Source of the DNA: Natrialbaceae archaeon
GTDB taxonomy: Archaea > Halobacteriota > Halobacteria > Halobacteriales > Natrialbaceae
Direction: 5' to 3'
NCBI GenBank assembly: GCA_003552325.1
Contig: PUKM01000006.1
Coordinates: 1 to 9,072 of the forward strand
DNA length: 9,072 bases
A program made the position numbers and the translations under genes. Below the pieces are notes generated by a model. The model was not told where the DNA came from, did no database searches, and was given only the letters and a program-made list of their open reading frames with translations. Below, in pieces: positions 1-6,933 of the stretch. Position 1 is the stretch's first letter; every line of letters begins with the position of its first letter.

Positions 1-1214
1 AGTGCCCCCTCGACATCGTCTGAGCCCAGGTGTTCGATCGAGGTTCGAACGAGCGATTCAGCATCGCTGTCCGGGACCGTCGACGGAATGCCAAACTCAT
101 CACGAACCCGGTAATCGAGCTCGGACGCTGAAAGATCGACATCTTCCGAATCCTCTCCCTCTTCGGTGATCGTGATGACGTTCGTCACCGCTTCTGACTC
201 CTCGAGACGAAGTCGATAATCGAGCAGTGACCGCCAGGTCTCCTGGTCGACGCGCAACTCCGCTGGTGGGATAACTTTCGGACAGCGCGTGTGGAACCGA
301 CAGCCAGATGGTGGATTCAGTGGCGAGGGTACGTCACCCTCGAGGAGGATTTTCTCGCCTTCCCAGAGCGGATCGGGTTCCGGAATCGCCGACAAGAGTG
401 CCTCGGTGTACGGGTGGGATGGCGAGGAGAAGATCTCCTCTGTGGCGCCGACCTCGGCGAACTGACCGAGGTACATCACGGCGATCCGGTCGGAGATGTG
501 CTCGACGACACTCAGGTCGTGGGCGATGAAGATGTACGAGAGCCCGAACTCGACTTGCAGGTCCTCGAGCAGGTTCAGAATCTGTGCCTGCACACTCACG
601 TCGAGTGCACTGACTGGTTCGTCACAGATGATGATTTCCGGATCGACAGCGAGCGCTCGGGCGATACCGATACGCTGGCGTTGGCCACCGGAGAACTCGT
701 GTGGATACCGGTGTGCGTGACTCGGATTGAGTCCGACGGTCTCGAGGAGGTCCTGGACTCGACTCTCACGATCGTCTGGCTCACCGATGTCGTGAATATT
801 CAACGGCTCTCTGATGATCTCACCGACGGTAAGCCGCGGATTGAGACTCGAGAACGGATCCTGGAAGATGTACTGGAGGTCCGTTCGGAGATCACGGAGC
901 TGACTGCTCGAGACCTCCGTCAGGTCGATTTCCTCAGTGAAACCAGCGGCGGCGGTCGAGGAGTCTGGCTGTGGCTGGTAGTAGACGGAGCCATCGGTCG
1001 GTTCGATGAGTCGCAACATCGCTCGCCCGAGACTCGTCTTTCCACAGCCACTCTCTCCGACGACACCCAGTGTTTCACCGGGGTACAGCTCGAGGTCGAT
1101 GCCGTCGACGGCTTTGACCCACTGTTTCCGACCGAGTATGTTGTCGATGAAGCCGCTTCTGGACTCGTAGTATTTCTCTAGCCCCTCCGTACGAATAATC
1201 GGTTCGTCACTCAT
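1..1214 (-). CDS. dppF: Peptide-type ABC importer ATPase DppF/OppF (partial, C-terminus off window)
   Basis: Second ATPase of the importer; it would pair with DppD on the cytoplasmic side and hydrolyse ATP to drive uptake. 404 codons are visible with no stop. The ABC domain is complete: Walker A GESGCGKT (residues 53-60), Q-loop in IFQDP (Q118), signature FSGGQ (174-178), Walker B ending in CDEP (197-200), D-loop SALD (202-205) and H-loop H232. The family's C-terminal peptide-transporter domain follows, with SGCRFHTRCP at 303-312. The usual third and fourth cysteines are not seen. Instead there is an acidic, Trp- and Arg-containing extension from about residue 315 to the window edge. ATG at 1214 overlaps the dppD stop by 8 nt (ATGAGTGA) and has GGGTGA upstream, so translational coupling is likely. 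The family assignment is firm; the substrate (di/oligopeptide or another solute) is not determinable. Confidence 0.93.
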   Translation of the reverse strand, partial: MSDEPIIRTEGLEKYYESRSGFIDNILGRKQWVKAVDGIDLELYPGETLGVVGESGCGKTSLGRAMLRLIEPTDGSVYYQPQPDSSTAAAGFTEEIDLTEVSSSQLRDLRTDLQYIFQDPFSSLNPRLTVGEIIREPLNIHDIGEPDDRESRVQDLLETVGLNPSHAHRYPHEFSGGQRQRIGIARALAVDPEIIICDEPVSALDVSVQAQILNLLEDLQVEFGLSYIFIAHDLSVVEHISDRIAVMYLGQFAEVGATEEIFSSPSHPYTEALLSAIPEPDPLWEGEKILLEGDVPSPLNPPSGCRFHTRCPKVIPPAELRVDQETWRSLLDYRLRLEESEAVTNVITITEEGEDSEDVDLSASELDYRVRDEFGIPSTVPDSDAESLVRTSIEHLGSDDVEGA

Positions 1215-2316
1215 TTTGTTCACCCGAAGAAATCGTCGTGTTCGATGGCGGCTCGGACGGAGAGGTTGCCTCAGAGGGTACCGTTCCCTCACCGCGTACC
1301 GTCACTTCATAATCGAGGCCTTCGCTTAACTCGCCAGTGTACTCGAGACACTTGGCGGCTCGTGTCGTTTGTGGGGTGGTTTCTGCACCCGTATCCAGGT
1401 CGAGTAAGGGTGGCTCGATTTCGGCACAGACGTCTTCAGCGAACGGACACCGTGGATGGAAACTACACCCGGATGGTGTCTCGATCAGGTCGGGCATCGT
1501 GCCCGGAATCGTCTGGAGCCGTTCCCGATCGGACCCCACCCGAGGGATCGAACTCATCAGTCCAACGGTGTAGGGGTGTTTTGGATCGTAGTAGAGCTCT
1601 TCGACCGGTGCCTTCTCGACCGGTTGCCCGGCGTACATCACCATCACCCGATCACAGACTTCGGCAACGACACCGAGGTCGTGGGTGATAAGTTGGACCG
1701 CCGTGTCGAACTCGTCGGCCAACTCCTCGATCAGCGTGAGGATCTTCGCCTCCGTCGTCACGTCGAGCGCTGTCGTCGGCTCGTCTGCGATCAGGATATC
1801 GGGATCGCACGACAGCGCCATTGCGATGACGACACGCTGTTGCATCCCGCCGGAGAACTCGTGTGGGTAATCCGAGTATCGGGTGTCGGCGTCGGGAATA
1901 CCGACCCGATCGAGCAACTGAATCGCTCGATCTTTCGCTTCTTTATTGCTGTAATCCAGATGGTGACGGATCGCTTCGGCGATCTGTTCACCGACGGTGT
2001 AGACGGGGTTAAGCGCCGTCTGGGCGTCCTGGAAGATCATGGCGATCCGGTTGCCACGGATGGATCTGACCGACTCCTCTTCCATATCCAGTAGGTTTTC
2101 GCCCTCGAGCCGGATTTCACCGCTTTCGATGACGCCGGGATTCTCGATGAGCTGTAACAGCGAGAGTGCGGTTACGCTCTTTCCAGCGCCACTCTCACCG
2201 ACGACACCGAATTTCTCCCCGCGTTCGATCTTGTACGAGAGATCATCGACAGCAGTCACGACACCCTCAGCCGTGTAGAAGGACACGGTGAGATTCTTGA
2301 CCTCGAGGAGTGCCAT
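1207..2316 (-). CDS. dppD: Peptide-type ABC importer ATPase DppD/OppD
   Basis: First ATPase of the importer, 369 residues, partner of DppF. Motifs in order: Walker A GESGAGKS (40-47), Q-loop Q96 in FQDAQTALNP (95-104), signature FSGGM (154-158), Walker B ILIADEP (174-180), D-loop TALD (182-185) and H-loop H212. The family C-terminal domain is complete, with cysteines C284, C290, C297 and C323 in the CX5CX6C...C pattern; related Dpp/Opp ATPases bind an iron-sulphur cluster with such a set. The Q-loop segment reads DAQTALNP where DPMTSLNP is more usual, a mild variation. A Ser/Thr/Pro/Glu-rich tail of about 30 residues ends the protein. ATG at 2316 shares its A with the dppC stop codon (TAATG) and has a strong ribosome binding site, so the start is well supported. 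Substrate unknown. Confidence 0.95.
   Translation of the reverse strand: MALLEVKNLTVSFYTAEGVVTAVDDLSYKIERGEKFGVVGESGAGKSVTALSLLQLIENPGVIESGEIRLEGENLLDMEEESVRSIRGNRIAMIFQDAQTALNPVYTVGEQIAEAIRHHLDYSNKEAKDRAIQLLDRVGIPDADTRYSDYPHEFSGGMQQRVVIAMALSCDPDILIADEPTTALDVTTEAKILTLIEELADEFDTAVQLITHDLGVVAEVCDRVMVMYAGQPVEKAPVEELYYDPKHPYTVGLMSSIPRVGSDRERLQTIPGTMPDLIETPSGCSFHPRCPFAEDVCAEIEPPLLDLDTGAETTPQTTRAAKCLEYTGELSEGLDYEVTVRGEGTVPSEATSPSEPPSNTTISSGEQNE
1220..1225 (-). promoter_or_regulatory. Ribosome binding site of dppF
   Basis: The minus strand reads GGGTGA five nucleotides before the dppF ATG at 1214, inside the last codons of dppD. GGTGA matches the 3' part of the GGAGGTGA consensus, though the spacing is short. 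With the 8-nt dppD/dppF overlap it supports the chosen start and translational coupling. Confidence 0.55.
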
Positions 2317-3332
2317 TATCCGCCACCTCCGTGGTTGATGTTGTCGACCTGTGCATCCAGTGCGTCGTTGATCGCGTCACCGATCATGTTCATCGACATA
2401 ACGAAGATGAAGATCATCAGCCCGGGGAAGACCGTTGCCCACCAGTTCCAGTCGGCATCTGGGCCGGACATCAGGGTGTCCTGTTCGGCGTCGAGGATGG
2501 TCCCCCATTCGGGCGTGCCGGGTGTGAATCCGAGTCCGAGGAAACCGAGTGCGGCGACGCCGATAACGACGGTCCCGATACTGAGTGTTGCCTGGACGAT
2601 GACTGGTGCGATGGCGTTCGGCACGATGTGTTTAAACACCACGCTCCGATCGCGTGCACCGAGTGCTTTCGCCGCCAGGACGTACTCGTTCTGTTTTACC
2701 TTCAGAATCTCTCCCCTGATAAGTCGGGCGTAAATGGCCCAGCCAGGGAGCACGAACGCCGCCACCAGTTGCCAGTAGCCGCCGCCGAACACGGCGACGA
2801 GCAACAGGGCAAGGATCAGGCCGGGGAACGCGAACACGACGTCGAGGATCCGCATCATGATCTCATCGACTGTCCCGCCGAAGTAACCGGAGATGCTCCC
2901 GAAGATGATGCCGACGGTCGATGCGATTCCAGTCACAATGAACCCGATCGTCACACTGTAATAGGACCCGGCCAACACCCGAGAGAACATATCGCGGCCC
3001 AGGCGGTCAGTTCCCATAGGATGAGCCAGTGAGGGTGGCTCGTAGCGATCGCCGACACCGGTCGCGGTCACGTCGTACGGCACAAGTTCGAACGGCTGAA
3101 CGACGATGCCGGCCACCGTGATCGGCCGAGAGAAAATCACGGCACCAATCATCAGCAAGACACAAAACACGCCGACTAGCGCGAATCTGTCGCGGATTAG
3201 CTGCTGGATGATCCGCTGTCGACGACTCATGACAGCGGTATCTTCATCGTCTCCCCAAATCGCCTCATCGGGCTGTTCGACGCGGTCGGCATCGAAGCCG
3301 GTTATCTGAATTCTGCCTCGTTGTGTTGACAT
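2316..3332 (-). CDS. dppC: Peptide-type ABC importer permease DppC/OppC
   Basis: Second membrane subunit, 338 residues from the ATG at 3332. An acidic cytoplasmic N-terminus of about 40 residues precedes the first membrane helix (about 50-68). The family hallmark HPMGTDRLGRDMFSR (104-118) follows, then further helices near 124-146, 160-182, 185-203, 243-266 and 299-318. The cytoplasmic EAA loop that contacts the ATPases is EYVLAAKALGARDR with HIVPNAIAP (about 216-243). The C-terminus has the typical WWATVFPGL and GDAINDALD segments and ends in four glycines. An in-frame TTG lies four codons upstream (3344), but neither start has a clear ribosome binding site. I chose ATG because TTG starts are rare, and this leaves an 8-nt gap after dppB. 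It forms the translocation pore with DppB. Confidence 0.94.
   Translation of the reverse strand: MSTQRGRIQITGFDADRVEQPDEAIWGDDEDTAVMSRRQRIIQQLIRDRFALVGVFCVLLMIGAVIFSRPITVAGIVVQPFELVPYDVTATGVGDRYEPPSLAHPMGTDRLGRDMFSRVLAGSYYSVTIGFIVTGIASTVGIIFGSISGYFGGTVDEIMMRILDVVFAFPGLILALLLVAVFGGGYWQLVAAFVLPGWAIYARLIRGEILKVKQNEYVLAAKALGARDRSVVFKHIVPNAIAPVIVQATLSIGTVVIGVAALGFLGLGFTPGTPEWGTILDAEQDTLMSGPDADWNWWATVFPGLMIFIFVMSMNMIGDAINDALDAQVDNINHGGGG
2324..2330 (-). promoter_or_regulatory. Ribosome binding site of dppD inside the dppC tail
   Basis: The minus strand reads GGAGGTG, a seven-base match to the archaeal anti-Shine-Dalgarno complement GGAGGTGA, with 8 nt between GGAGGT and the dppD ATG at 2316. It is encoded inside the four terminal glycine codons of dppC. 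It decides the dppD start and suggests that ribosomes finishing dppC re-initiate at the TAATG overlap. Confidence 0.8.
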
Positions 3333-3340
3333 AGTGATAT

Positions 3341-4297
3341 TCAATACTCGTCTCGAATTCGCGGATCAAGCACCGCATACATGATATCAGCGGCCAGATT
3401 CGCCACGACGATTGCAGCCCCGACGAACATGGTGATAGCCATGATGAGGTTAATCTCTCGGAGGTTGATCGCCTCGATGAGCAAGGCACCGAGACCAGGC
3501 CACCCAAACACAACCTCGACGACGACTGAGCCGGAAACGATCCCGGCCGTCAAGAACGCGGCGACGGTCACCGCAGAGATCATCGAGTTTCGCAAGACGT
3601 GCTTGATGATGACGGTTCGTTCTGGCAGCCCTTTGGCTCGAGCAGCCGTGACGTAGTCTTTGTTCATCTCCTCTGCCATCGATGTCCGAAGGATACGCAT
3701 CAGGTTCGCCGATGCGGCTGTCCCGATGGTAACCCCGGGTAAGATGAGCCACCACAACATCTCCCGTGAGAGGAGTGGCTCCTGTGGATCGAGCACGGGG
3801 AACCAGTTGAGTTCCACCGCGAAGATTGCCATCAACATCAGACCGAGCCAGAAGTTGGGGATCGAAATGCCCGAGAGTGCTGCGAACCGGCTGGCGTGGT
3901 CACCGAACCGGTCTTTCCGGGTTGCGGCGTAGATACCGCCTGGGACAGCGATCAAAATCGCGAAGACCCAGCCGAACAGACCCAGTGCGATCGTTTCGGG
4001 AAGACGGGCGATCATCATCCCACCGACGTCGGGTCCACGGGAGTATACTTCTCCCATATCACCGGTCAGCATACCGGCCACCCAGTTGAGATACTGTTCC
4101 CAGATCGGAAGATGGAGTCCGAACTCCCGTCTGAGATTAGCAGCATCCGCCGCTGTCGCATCCGGATTGTTTGCGACCATCATATCCACGATGTCCGCGG
4201 GGGTGAGATGGATCATCCCGAAGGTAATCACGGAGACGCCAAACAACACTGGGACTGACGCCAGCAACCGCCTCAGAACGAATCGTCGTAAACTCAT
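3341..4297 (-). CDS. dppB: Peptide-type ABC importer permease DppB/OppB
   Basis: First membrane subunit, 318 residues, typical for the family. The N-terminus RRFVLRRLLASVPVLFGVSV is the usual DppB opening helix. The extracytoplasmic segment with LPIWEQYLNWVAGMLTGDMG (63-82) is also diagnostic. Further helices lie near 101-124, 140-162, 181-200, 240-265 and 286-308. The EAA loop reads DYVTAARAKGLPERTVIIKH (214-233) and would dock on a DppD/DppF coupling groove. The protein ends with the family's LDPRIRDEY. ATG at 4297 starts 27 nt after the binding-protein stop. The spacer has no recognisable Shine-Dalgarno match, as is common in haloarchaea. It sits between binding protein and dppC, as in canonical dppABCDF operons, and presumably shares their transcript. 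Confidence 0.95.
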   Translation of the reverse strand: MSLRRFVLRRLLASVPVLFGVSVITFGMIHLTPADIVDMMVANNPDATAADAANLRREFGLHLPIWEQYLNWVAGMLTGDMGEVYSRGPDVGGMMIARLPETIALGLFGWVFAILIAVPGGIYAATRKDRFGDHASRFAALSGISIPNFWLGLMLMAIFAVELNWFPVLDPQEPLLSREMLWWLILPGVTIGTAASANLMRILRTSMAEEMNKDYVTAARAKGLPERTVIIKHVLRNSMISAVTVAAFLTAGIVSGSVVVEVVFGWPGLGALLIEAINLREINLIMAITMFVGAAIVVANLAADIMYAVLDPRIRDEY

Positions 4298-4324
4298 ATA
4301 ATGAAAGGTGGATCGAAGCGTCGG

Positions 4325-6388
4325 TTATTCGTCGCGGTCCAGGTAGATGATCTGTTCGTCGATCGGCGCGTAGAGTGCGTAGCTCAGCAGCGACTGCGTC
4401 GCAGGGTGTGCGTTCAGTCCGTTGACCTCGTTGTTCCCAGCGATCGTCGTCAGTGAGTAGTCGACGATGGTGTTTGCCCCCAGCTCGGTGATCGCTGGCC
4501 ACAGTTCGTCGTAGCGCTCACGGCGCAGGTCCTCGTCCGCAGAGACGTCCTCACCGAACCGGCAGCTGCGAAGCAGGTCGACGAACTCGTCGTCGAACGT
4601 GCCCTCGGGGAAGAAGAAGTTACAACACCCGTTGTAGTTGTCGGGGTCGTGAATCGCTTCGGCGTAGCCGTGTGGGTCGAACCCGCTGGCGAGACCGATC
4701 GTCGCCGTCGCATTTCGCTCACTGCTGTTCTGGGCACCCTCGTCGGTGTACAGTTCACCGGAGGTCCAGTCACCGAGGGCCGCAGGCGTCTCGAGTTCGG
4801 CCTCGAAGAGTCCACTGGCGTTCAGTTCGTCGACCAGGAGCGCCATCTTGTCGGCACGCTCTTCGTCGTCGGCGTTGGTCTGGATGATGACGTCGATCGG
4901 TGCCTCGAGGCTCGACTCCTCGATGAGTTCCTCGGCCAGTTCGTAATCCGGCTCTGCTGGGTACGCCCAGTCCTCATCGAAGAGGTCCTCGTACTCCCCG
5001 GTCGTGGCGAGGTCAGCAGCGGGTAGTGGGAACGGGACGCGTGCGGGATCTCCCCAGCCCTGCTCGACGATGTCGACCATCGTCTGTCGTGGAACGAGCG
5101 CGCTGACGGCCTGTCGGATCTCCTGTTCGGCGAATGCCCCACCTTCTTCGGTGTCCATCATTGGGAACTGGATGAACTTGAATCCGGTGCCGGGCGTGCC
5201 GGAGACGACGAAATCGTCGGAATCGTAGAAACTGTTCCGGGCGTCTGACTGCAACTCGTAGGCAATGTCGATATCGCCGTCCTCGAGTGCGGCGGCCCGC
5301 TGTGCACTCTCGGGAACGAATCGGATGTTGATCTCGTCGATGACGGGTCCGTCCGGGTAGCTCTCCGGTCCGTCGAACCATTCGAGGCTGTCGACGCCGT
5401 GTTCTTCGACCCAGTAATCGTCGAACTTGGTCAGCAAGAGCGTGTCTGCCTCTTCGACTTCCTCGATCTGATACGGGCCGGTCCCGATCGGGATCATGTC
5501 CTCGTCGTCACGTGGGTCGAGTTCGCCTGCTGGAACGTCGTGGTGTTCTTCTGGGAAGATCTCGATCGGTGGCAGCTGCAAGAACGCCTGTGCGTCGGCC
5601 TCCTGCGAGTAAAGTTCGAAGGTGTATCCGTCGTCGCCGTCCGGGGCGGTCGCGTGGAGGAAGCTGTCGAAGACCTGGCCCTGGTTGTCCGAGCCAACGA
5701 ATCGGTCGTAGGATCCGACGAGGTCGCCAGCGGTGAGTTCGGTCCCGTTGTGGAACATGATACCCTCGCGGAGGCGACCCTCGACGCGAGTCCCGAAGAC
5801 GCCGCCTTCGACAGCGTCACCGGCCTCTTCTCGCGTGATCATACGAACCATGTCACCCTCCTGGACATCAGCAAGATCCTCTGGGTGGACGATCAGGGCG
5901 AGGTTATCTTCGCCAAGGTCGTACGCAGGGAAGCCGCCGTCGACTTCGACGACTTCGTACTCCTCCATGTACGGCTCGTAGTCCTCGGGGCCGACGTCGT
6001 TGGACGCGTCGACCTCGTACTCTTCGGCCATCCAGAGTTCGACTTCACCCTCGGTGTTCTGGGTGATGAGGCCGTCGTAGACGGTTGCGAGGACCGTCGT
6101 GTCCTCTGCGGCCGTACTCTGTGCGGCGTCGTAGTCGGAAATGTCGTCACGCGGGATGGCGAACTCGAGTCGGCCGCCTTCGACGATTTCGTCGAAGTCG
6201 ACTTCGTTGCGCTCGAGGGCGTCTTCGATGTCTGCGACATCCTCGTCGTCTGCTGGGTCGTCGGTGTCGTCACCGTCGTCGTCGCCGCCAAGACAGCCGG
6301 CGACGGTTGCTGCTCCGGCGACGGCCATGCCTTGAAGCATGCGTCGGCGGTCGATTCGTGCACTGGTTTCGTCGATGTTACCTGACAT
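4325..6388 (-). CDS. dppA: Extracellular solute-binding lipoprotein, family 5 (DppA/OppA-like)
   Basis: Captures the substrate outside the cell and delivers it to DppBC. 687 residues, longer than the roughly 535 of E. coli DppA. The N-terminus has a twin-arginine signal (RRRML, 14-18), a short hydrophobic stretch and the lipobox VAGC with C32, so Tat export and lipid anchoring are expected. An acidic Asp-rich linker (about 36-60) follows. Family-5 landmarks include ATVYDGLI (101-108), REGIMFHNGTELTAGDL (207-223), IGTGPYQIEE (301-310) and DEINIRFVPE (351-360). About 75 residues (128-203) sit between AEEYEVD and REGIMFHNG, where family members normally have a short hairpin. Besides C32 the only cysteines are C588, C589 (NGCCN) and C609. 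The dppA symbol reflects family and operon position only; ligand identity is unknown. ATG at 6388 is supported by the signal peptide and a TATA box about 40 nt upstream. Confidence 0.93.
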   Translation of the reverse strand: MSGNIDETSARIDRRRMLQGMAVAGAATVAGCLGGDDDGDDTDDPADDEDVADIEDALERNEVDFDEIVEGGRLEFAIPRDDISDYDAAQSTAAEDTTVLATVYDGLITQNTEGEVELWMAEEYEVDASNDVGPEDYEPYMEEYEVVEVDGGFPAYDLGEDNLALIVHPEDLADVQEGDMVRMITREEAGDAVEGGVFGTRVEGRLREGIMFHNGTELTAGDLVGSYDRFVGSDNQGQVFDSFLHATAPDGDDGYTFELYSQEADAQAFLQLPPIEIFPEEHHDVPAGELDPRDDEDMIPIGTGPYQIEEVEEADTLLLTKFDDYWVEEHGVDSLEWFDGPESYPDGPVIDEINIRFVPESAQRAAALEDGDIDIAYELQSDARNSFYDSDDFVVSGTPGTGFKFIQFPMMDTEEGGAFAEQEIRQAVSALVPRQTMVDIVEQGWGDPARVPFPLPAADLATTGEYEDLFDEDWAYPAEPDYELAEELIEESSLEAPIDVIIQTNADDEERADKMALLVDELNASGLFEAELETPAALGDWTSGELYTDEGAQNSSERNATATIGLASGFDPHGYAEAIHDPDNYNGCCNFFFPEGTFDDEFVDLLRSCRFGEDVSADEDLRRERYDELWPAITELGANTIVDYSLTTIAGNNEVNGLNAHPATQSLLSYALYAPIDEQIIYLDRDE

Positions 6389-6422
6389 AGGTTGTTGGAT
6401 TGTATCGGTCGCGGGTGGGTAG

Positions 6423-6430
6423 TTATAAAC
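6423..6430 (-). promoter_or_regulatory. Putative TATA box of the dpp operon
   Basis: On the minus strand this reads GTTTATAA, close to the haloarchaeal TATA consensus TTTATA. It lies about 35-42 nt before the binding-protein ATG. Transcription starting about 26 nt downstream would begin near 6400, giving a leader of about 12 nt with no Shine-Dalgarno match. The BRE-equivalent bases (TACCG) are not a good consensus. Inferred from pattern and spacing only. Confidence 0.6.
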
Positions 6431-6453
6431 GGTACAGCTTGCCTGCCGGACCC

Positions 6454-6464
6454 GGGTGGCACCC
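6454..6464. repeat. Small palindrome upstream of the dpp promoter
   Basis: GGGTGGCACCC has 5-bp arms around one central base. It lies 24 bp beyond the upstream edge of the dpp TATA box, a position where an archaeal activator or repressor could bind. A short palindrome like this can also occur by chance, so the regulatory role is only a suggestion. Confidence 0.3.
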
Positions 6465-6500
6465 TTCCTGAAGTGCAGTCACCGTGTGGGGATTACCGGA

Positions 6501-6513
6501 TTGACAACGTCAA
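6501..6513. repeat. TTGAC-N3-GTCAA inverted repeat
   Basis: TTGACAACGTCAA has perfect 5-bp arms separated by 3 bp, about 70 bp upstream of the dpp TATA box. The shape is that of a binding site for a dimeric helix-turn-helix regulator. No regulator gene is in the window, and only one copy was seen. Confidence 0.3.
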
Positions 6514-6585
6514 ACACACATGCCTGTTTACTCCACAATGGGTGGTTGACCAGCTATATATCTTTCCCTAATTATTTTTACGAGT

Positions 6586-6603
6586 ATGAGTGAAGAAGTT
6601 TGA
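6586..6603 (+). pseudogene. TATA-preceded mini-ORF, possible decayed gene start
   Basis: ATG at 6586 encodes MSEEV and then a stop. A TATATAT stretch (6555-6561) lies 25-31 nt upstream, the right distance for a leaderless haloarchaeal transcript. One base out of frame, a GTG at 6590 opens a 25-codon stretch (VKKFEVEPTHRPVFGITPEK at its start) that stops at 6667. A single indel would join the two into a short haloarchaeal-looking N-terminus. I do not recognise any family, and chance is a real alternative. Confidence 0.2.
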
Positions 6604-6820
6604 AGTAGAGCCAACTCACAGGCCAGTTTTTGGAATAACTCCAGAAAAAGGCGGAGAGGGCCCATAGATACGCGTTTCTTCTCTGACATACCACATGGTA
6701 CCATAACCCACATCAGTATACATTGACCATGACAAACCGGGTGTTCACGAAAATAGACGCTTCAACACCTTTCGCTACGGTTCGAGTAGCTACAGTGGGT
6801 GAGCTGTCACGTCCGTTTTA

Positions 6821-6852
6821 GGCAAATACTGCACGAAGAAGTGGCAATACTG
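6821..6852 (+). repeat. Short direct repeat upstream of the PH-domain gene
   Basis: GGCAAATACTG (6821-6831) and GGCAATACTG (6843-6852) are near-identical, with starts 22 bp apart, about two turns of the helix. They lie roughly 60-100 bp upstream of the PH-gene TATA box. Tandem binding of a regulator on one face of the DNA is possible but unproven. Confidence 0.3.
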
Positions 6853-6880
6853 TCCTTCTAAGAGATAATGTACAGAAATA

Positions 6881-6933
6881 ATCACGAATCGATCCATGAG
6901 AAACGGGACGGGGTTTTTTACTCCCTTCGTGAT
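6881..6933. repeat. 8-bp inverted repeat flanking the PH-gene TATA box
   Basis: ATCACGAA (6881-6888) and its exact reverse complement TTCGTGAT (6926-6933) lie on either side of the TATA box at 6914-6920. The downstream arm falls between the TATA box and the start codon, where a bound protein would block transcription. An isolated 8-bp pair at this spacing is not improbable by chance in 556 bp. Confidence 0.35.
6914..6920 (+). promoter_or_regulatory. Putative TATA box of the PH-domain gene
   Basis: TTTTTTA lies with its centre about 28 nt upstream of the ATG at 6945, and GAAAC (6900-6904) sits further upstream. The predicted transcription start falls at or within a few bases of the start codon. 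The mRNA is therefore probably leaderless, consistent with no Shine-Dalgarno match before 6945. Confidence 0.55.

Noticed and set aside
291..1181. 296-codon plus-strand open frame opposite dppF
   Set aside because: The minus strand carries all ABC ATPase motifs in order. The plus frame is the antisense of that gene.
3333..3344. TTG start for dppC four codons upstream of the ATG, overlapping the dppB stop
   Set aside because: It would give an attractive overlap, but TTG starts are rare and there is no Shine-Dalgarno. The ATG at 3332 is simpler, so TTG stays a minor alternative.
5399..6385. Long plus-strand open frame (328 codons) opposite the binding-protein gene
   Set aside because: It is a shadow of biased haloarchaeal codons. 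The minus-strand frame encodes a clear family-5 lipoprotein with signal peptide, while this product resembles nothing I know.
6528..6713. 61-codon minus-strand open frame in the intergenic region
   Set aside because: The product is basic and cysteine-containing, unlike acidic haloarchaeal proteins. It has no clear promoter or ribosome binding site and no recognisable family.
6774..6790. GGTTCGA loop resembling a tRNA T-arm
   Set aside because: The TTCGA is not placed as in a T-loop, and no acceptor stem, anticodon arm or D-arm can be built around it.
6729..6821. 30-codon plus-strand open frame starting MTNRVFTKIDAS
   Set aside because: Too short to judge. The only TATA-like bases are about 12 nt upstream of the ATG, the wrong spacing, and no family is recognised.
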